DNA from: Isoetes taiwanensis
Taxonomy: Eukaryota; Streptophyta; Lycopodiopsida; Isoetales; Isoetaceae
Length of the DNA: 64,000 bases
Direction of reading: 5' to 3'
NCBI GenBank assembly: GCA_021234155.1
Contig: JAJEKV010000865.1
Location: 1-64,000, forward strand
This document shows positions 59,733 through 64,000 of the stretch, one piece after another (within the stretch, counting starts at the first letter, position 1; every line of letters begins with the position of its first letter). The notes beneath the pieces were generated by a model that searched no databases, was not told the origin of the DNA, and saw nothing but the letters and a program-made list of their open reading frames with translations. Made by a program: the position numbers and the translations under genes.

Positions 59733-60900
59733 TCATCCTGGGCTCTTAAGCATGCAACTCAATGTGCTCCAACTCAATGTTTTCAGGTAAGTTTTATTTT
59801 TCTTTCTGGCTTTGATTTTAAAGGTTATTACCATAAGCGAGCTCCCTAAGCGTCCCAATTTTGCTGAGATTTCCATTTTTAAGTATTTAAGCTTAGTGAG
59901 TTCATGCACATTGGTTTCTATGCCTCCTCCTTTCTCGGCATGGGGTATAGGGCACTGAAATCCTTCTTGGATCAACCAAGTAAGAATTTGTTTTGTTTAT
60001 ATGGCATGATTTTGCTTATTTTTATTATGTAGATCTTAACTTGGGAATGTACCTACGACTTTCAGCTATACCTTTGGTAATTGATATGGTCGAGTGGTTG
60101 TATTCTCATGGAGTTGCTTTCGTTGGCGGCAATCTTGAATATGTTTTTGTATGTAAGCGTTAGGTTTTGAAACAAAACGTCTTTTTACATGGCGATTATG
60201 GAGATAATGCAAAGGCTACATGCTATTGGGCATCATTTTGCCAATGCACAAATTGGTGGATTAATAATTATGTGAACGTCAACCATGAACCAAATTGAAG
60301 CGGGTTCTTGAGATGATTGGCAAGTTTGTTCTTGAATATGTAAGAAATTTTTCAAGATAAGTTTTTAATCCTCTAATTTGTGCATGCATAATTGCATTTA
60401 TTGACATTTTGAAGTTTTTATCGGAACATGGAAAGCGTGAAGGAGGATATAGAGGCACTTGAGTCACCATGAAAAGACCACCTTAATTGACAACATGGCA
60501 AACATTGGCACAAGGTTAGATTTATTTATTATGATGACAAGTCTGGGACATGGCGATACTCATTTGATATATGTTTTTGCAGACCATTTGACAAAGCGTT
60601 GCCTAAATGCCTCGCCAAGGGAGAGGACTTAATCAAGCTGCAGTTCAATCCTCAAAAAAGATTAAAATGCGAGGTAAAAACGGTTGTATCTTTGTAAATT
60701 GAGTGCTGTTTACTGAAAAGGTATCATAAGTATTTATAAGGAAGGCAATAACTTGGGCAATCTCTGCAAAAATGTAAATGATCTTTAACACCTTTCTTCC
60801 TTTCTTTTCTTCTATAGCAAGCTCTTCAACATCCATATGTGGCTCAATTTCATAATGCTAGATGAACCGGAAAAATGTCGTAGCATCCCAATTGATGATA
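59733..60900. other. Gene-like region with intron signals, unidentified
   Basis: Donor/acceptor-like sites are visible on the plus strand (CAG|GTAAGTTTT at about 59785, TTATGTAG at about 60026, TTTTTGCAG at about 60576, CGAG|GTAAAA at about 60670). This suggests several short exons of a captured gene after the PPR piece. A minus frame (59733-59975) contains LTKLKYLKMEISAKLGRLG, vaguely leucine-rich-repeat-like. I cannot name a source gene. Confidence 0.3.
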
Positions 60901-61653
60901 ACACAAAGTAAGTTAAGCTTTTAACTTAGAATCAGGGCTCAAACATACTTTAAATTTGTGTATCATTAAATATCAAATTTAGATGCTAAGAGCAAAAGGT
61001 AAAAGGAGATAGTATGCCAAAATTGTTAGAAAAGAAAAATGGGCCATAATAAAATAGAAGTTGTTTGGAAAGGCACGTTTTCTTTTTTAAAAAGTTTCCA
61101 ATTGAGAAGGAAAAGTAGGTCTCTAAACAACAGCCCTCAAAACAAATTAACTTCCATTCCATTGAAAATTCCCAATTACCAATAATAAGTTCACAACCAT
61201 CACAAAAAAAACCATCATTTAGGTTATCAATTACCATACATTTCATTGAACTAAACACCTCCGTAAGGAACATTTTCCAACATTTGACACAAATAAAAAT
61301 CATAGAACTACACAAATATCAATAAAAAATAATGTTACAAAACCATCTTGACAAAGGACTACCAAATAAACCTCTAATTAGGTCATGACATAATAGGATC
61401 CAACATTAGACACTAACAATACATTGCTATTGAATGCTAACTATTGATGTTAACTTATGTACCATTCTAAAGCAACATGATGCCTAACTACCTGACCTAC
61501 ATAGACTATGTTAGGTAAACTTTATAATCGCATGTATTGATAAACTTCGTGATCATTTCAAAAAAAGAAGAAAATTCAAAGTTGTAAATATGCAAAAAAA
61601 AAAGCAAATGTAACGGGTTCAACATTAGCCCAAAGAAGGCCGGGCACCATTAG

Positions 61654-63451
61654 TCATTAATAAAAGTCGGTTGGCACAATATTCTCCATAATTATACCAA
61701 ATCCTAAGAAATCTTGTACTTCTCTATCAATATAAAATCTAAATAGGAAAGGGGAGAAAAAACTTGAGAGGGTGGGACATTTTGAACTGGGAAGGGGTCG
61801 ATCAAACATGGCTCTAGATTCTACCTCAACGAAAACTTGGTCTTAATCGATTATAGTCGCTCCTAAATCGAATGCAGAAAAAGAAACAAATGTATCTTGA
61901 AGAAATTGAAATCCCTTTCCTTCAAAAAGATCACAAATCCCTTCAATTAGTAATACAAACCGTTAATAATGGGATTTTTGTGCGGGGATGTTGTATCCCT
62001 TTCGCTTGAATGGATCTATGTCTTAAACCAAAGTTGAAGAAGAAACTATGGAAGAAGGATTGGACTCTCATGCAAGCTTGCCGAGGTCGAAGGGGGTAAA
62101 AAAAAAAAATCCTCCGGTGATGAAGTTTGGAAAAATAATCAAGTAAAACAAGTAGGCAAAGAAAAAAAACAGAGGGTTTGTAGGGGTGGAAACCGCGGGA
62201 CAAAGCCAATTAGGGAAGAAAAAGGTGAATGAACCGCATAAAAACCTTTTATAGCTAATGAATGAGGTATCTAATTTGACTCCAAAAACAACAAAGTATG
62301 TTTTGCAAGAAGATTATTGCAGGACAAAAGATTGCAATTCTATTTGATATAGTCATTGGAAGGCCTCAAAGGCTATCGTGAATAAGCCGTAAAGAATTTA
62401 AAGGATGGCCTCCAAGACGTCAAAATGCAAATAGCAATGACATGCGACTTGGATGCAAAGCATTACTTGCTATCTATGGTGGTTGGAGAGGAAGGAGAAT
62501 TAACGGGAAAGACTTCACATATAATGCTAATTGCTGAAAATACATCCTAGAAATATGAAACAAGCAAAGGAGATGGAGAAGGAAAGAATGCTTGCAGGGT
62601 GGAACAAATCTGAGTTCGGGCATTAGCAAAGTCGATATCCAAGAACAAATCACGATAGGTCGGGCTATGAAGGATATGGTTGCTCAGTTTGGTTAGATAA
62701 CTCAAAGGTTTGGTTCAAAAATTAGAGATGTCATGAAGAAGAGGACACAACCAATTCAATATATTGACATTACACATACGGAAAACCAATTTAGCTATAA
62801 TTGCATCTTGTTTTTGAATAAAGATTTTTTTATTTTGTAACACCGATGTAAAGTTTGTAGATTTCTTTTTTTAAGATAGGAATAAAGATGTCCTTTATTT
62901 TGTAACATGCGATGTAAAAGTTTGTAAAATTTCTTTACTTTTTGAATGTAATGTAGATAAAATGCCCTAGTTGTTCTACATGGAAATGTCAAATTATTTC
63001 ATGGCAACACGTACATGTATATTTGTTTACATGTATATTGGGGATGTATATTTGTTTACATGGGGCGGATGTATTGTAGATGTGAAAAAAAATTAAGAAG
63101 AAATTAGTGTGGAGATGTATTAATTGTCAAAAATTATGTGACTTCATAGTAAATGAAATAAAATTCCATGGTAATATACATGTATGTGATGGGAGTTTAA
63201 GCGTCTTGAATATGTAAAAGATTTGTATGTAATGTAATGTAATGAGGTGACTAATTTTATTTCATTTGAAATATTTTTTGGGCATGAATTATTCAGAATT
63301 TTGTGGATCGGCATATAGAGGTTTGGATTGGGCTTCGCAAATTTGAATACTTAAAACCTTCTTGCATTGAAAGCTAAAGGAAAGAAACACATGTTGTTGC
63401 ATGGGAAACATGAGCAATCGAACGCGAGGAAAGATTGATGAAAGCATCTTA
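61654..63451. other. Spacer, no recognisable gene
   Basis: AT-rich. Reading frames are short on both strands (88 codons at 61943-62209 minus; 65 codons at 62795-62992 minus) and unlike known families. ATGTATATTTGTTTACATG repeats at about 63015 and 63047. TTTATTTTGTAACA..CGATGTAAA..GTTTGTA repeats at about 62830 and 62895. Confidence 0.4.
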
Positions 63452-64000
63452 TCTTATATTATAATGTTATCAAGGTAAGTAGTGCATTTTATACAAGGGA
63501 ATCTTTGAATCATTGGATGTAGGATCATCTCGTCCATCAGAAGGGCCTAGATTTATTGCACGACGGTTAACCGGGTGGTCGTCATGGTCTCTTAAGAGCT
63601 GAAAAAAGGGTAATGAAATTTTGGAAAAAAAAAAGTGACGTTTGGAAAGAGAGAAGCAAAATGCCCCTAAAAGGCTAGAACCAAAAAGGGAAAGCACAAA
63701 AAGAAAAGGAAAATTTTGTTAGGAAAAAAGAAGAGAAAAAGGCATGGAAAATCGAAAAAGGGAAAGGGAACAGTTTGAAAGGCCAAGGAGGGAAGGAGGA
63801 AGAGATGGGAAAAGTGGAAAAGTAAATGGAAAGGGGAAAGGAAAAAGAAAAAAGAGAGGGAAAATGGGCAAAAAAAGGAAAAGGGAGGGAAAAGGGAATA
63901 AAAAGCAAAAAGGAAAGGGAGAAAGGAAAAAGGGGACATAAAAAAAAATAAAAAATAGAAAATAGAAAAAGAAAAAGACAAAAATAGAAAAAGGGAAGGG
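63452..64000 (+). mobile_element. Helitron I: GA-tract element, cut by window end
   Basis: It begins TCTTATATTATAATGTTATC after A at 63451. The next ~140 bp resemble the 5' subterminal region of Helitron B (GGATCATCT...AGATTTATTGCACGA). From about 63600 the sequence becomes homopurine (AAAAGGGAAAGG type) and continues to the end of the window. Its 3' end lies outside. Confidence 0.85.

Larger units (their letters stand above)
58669..61653 (+). mobile_element. Helitron H: 3.0 kb, carries PPR-gene exons
   Basis: The 5' terminus TCCTATATTATAATGTTATT at 58669 (after A) shares its first ~35 bases with Helitron G. A decayed 3' end, GCCCAAAGAAGGCCGGGCACC followed by ATTAG then T (about 61628-61653), is the only candidate downstream; the CTAG is shortened. 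Content is gene-like (PPR fragment, intron-like stretches), not a GA tract. The 3' end call is tentative. Confidence 0.6.

Noticed and set aside
61943-62209. 88-codon minus frame
   Set aside because: Low-complexity Phe/Leu/Arg content, no conserved motif and no supporting splice or neighbour signal.

Overview
The window looks like nuclear DNA of a land plant with a large, repeat-rich genome. It holds a long tandem satellite, plant-type Helitrons (A|T target, CTAG 3' ends, Rep/Pif1-type helicase), a LINE, a CACTA-like remnant, and pieces of a PPR gene and an HSP70 gene. Introns, stops and frameshifts are everywhere and I see no intact conserved host gene. The species cannot be fixed; the PPR style would fit a fern, gymnosperm or other large-genome plant, but that is a guess.

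Layout. 1-15097: a ~1.75-kb tandem satellite in forward orientation, split by a 7.4-kb insertion (5194-12601) that carries a decayed LINE, a ~65-bp minisatellite and an HSP70 fragment. 15098-22627: a spacer between inverted satellite arrays, with a CACTA-like transposase remnant, short subterminal-type repeats, a GC-rich ~1.07-kb repeat family and a GA/CT-tract Helitron. 22628-44579: the same satellite in reverse orientation, peppered with Helitrons, one of them nested inside another. 44580-57665: a candidate 13-kb Helitron with a frameshifted Rep/helicase gene at 49.9-54.8 kb. 57666-64000: further Helitron debris, a 128-codon unidentified ORF running in frame into a Rep remnant, a Helitron carrying PPR-gene exons, and the start of another GA-tract Helitron cut by the window end.

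The most striking content is a family of short Helitrons whose interior is almost wholly a 1.1-1.8-kb homopurine tract. In all six copies the purine strand is the Helitron 5'->3' strand. Several insertions can be undone by eye, because removing the element restores an uninterrupted satellite unit at an A|T target. The Rep/helicase-bearing element shares the same terminal sequences and is the natural candidate source of transposition proteins for the family, although its copy here is broken.

Caveat: satellite copies differ by many 1-4-base indels clustered at the same C/G-rich spots. Some frameshifts may therefore be sequencing or assembly errors rather than real decay.
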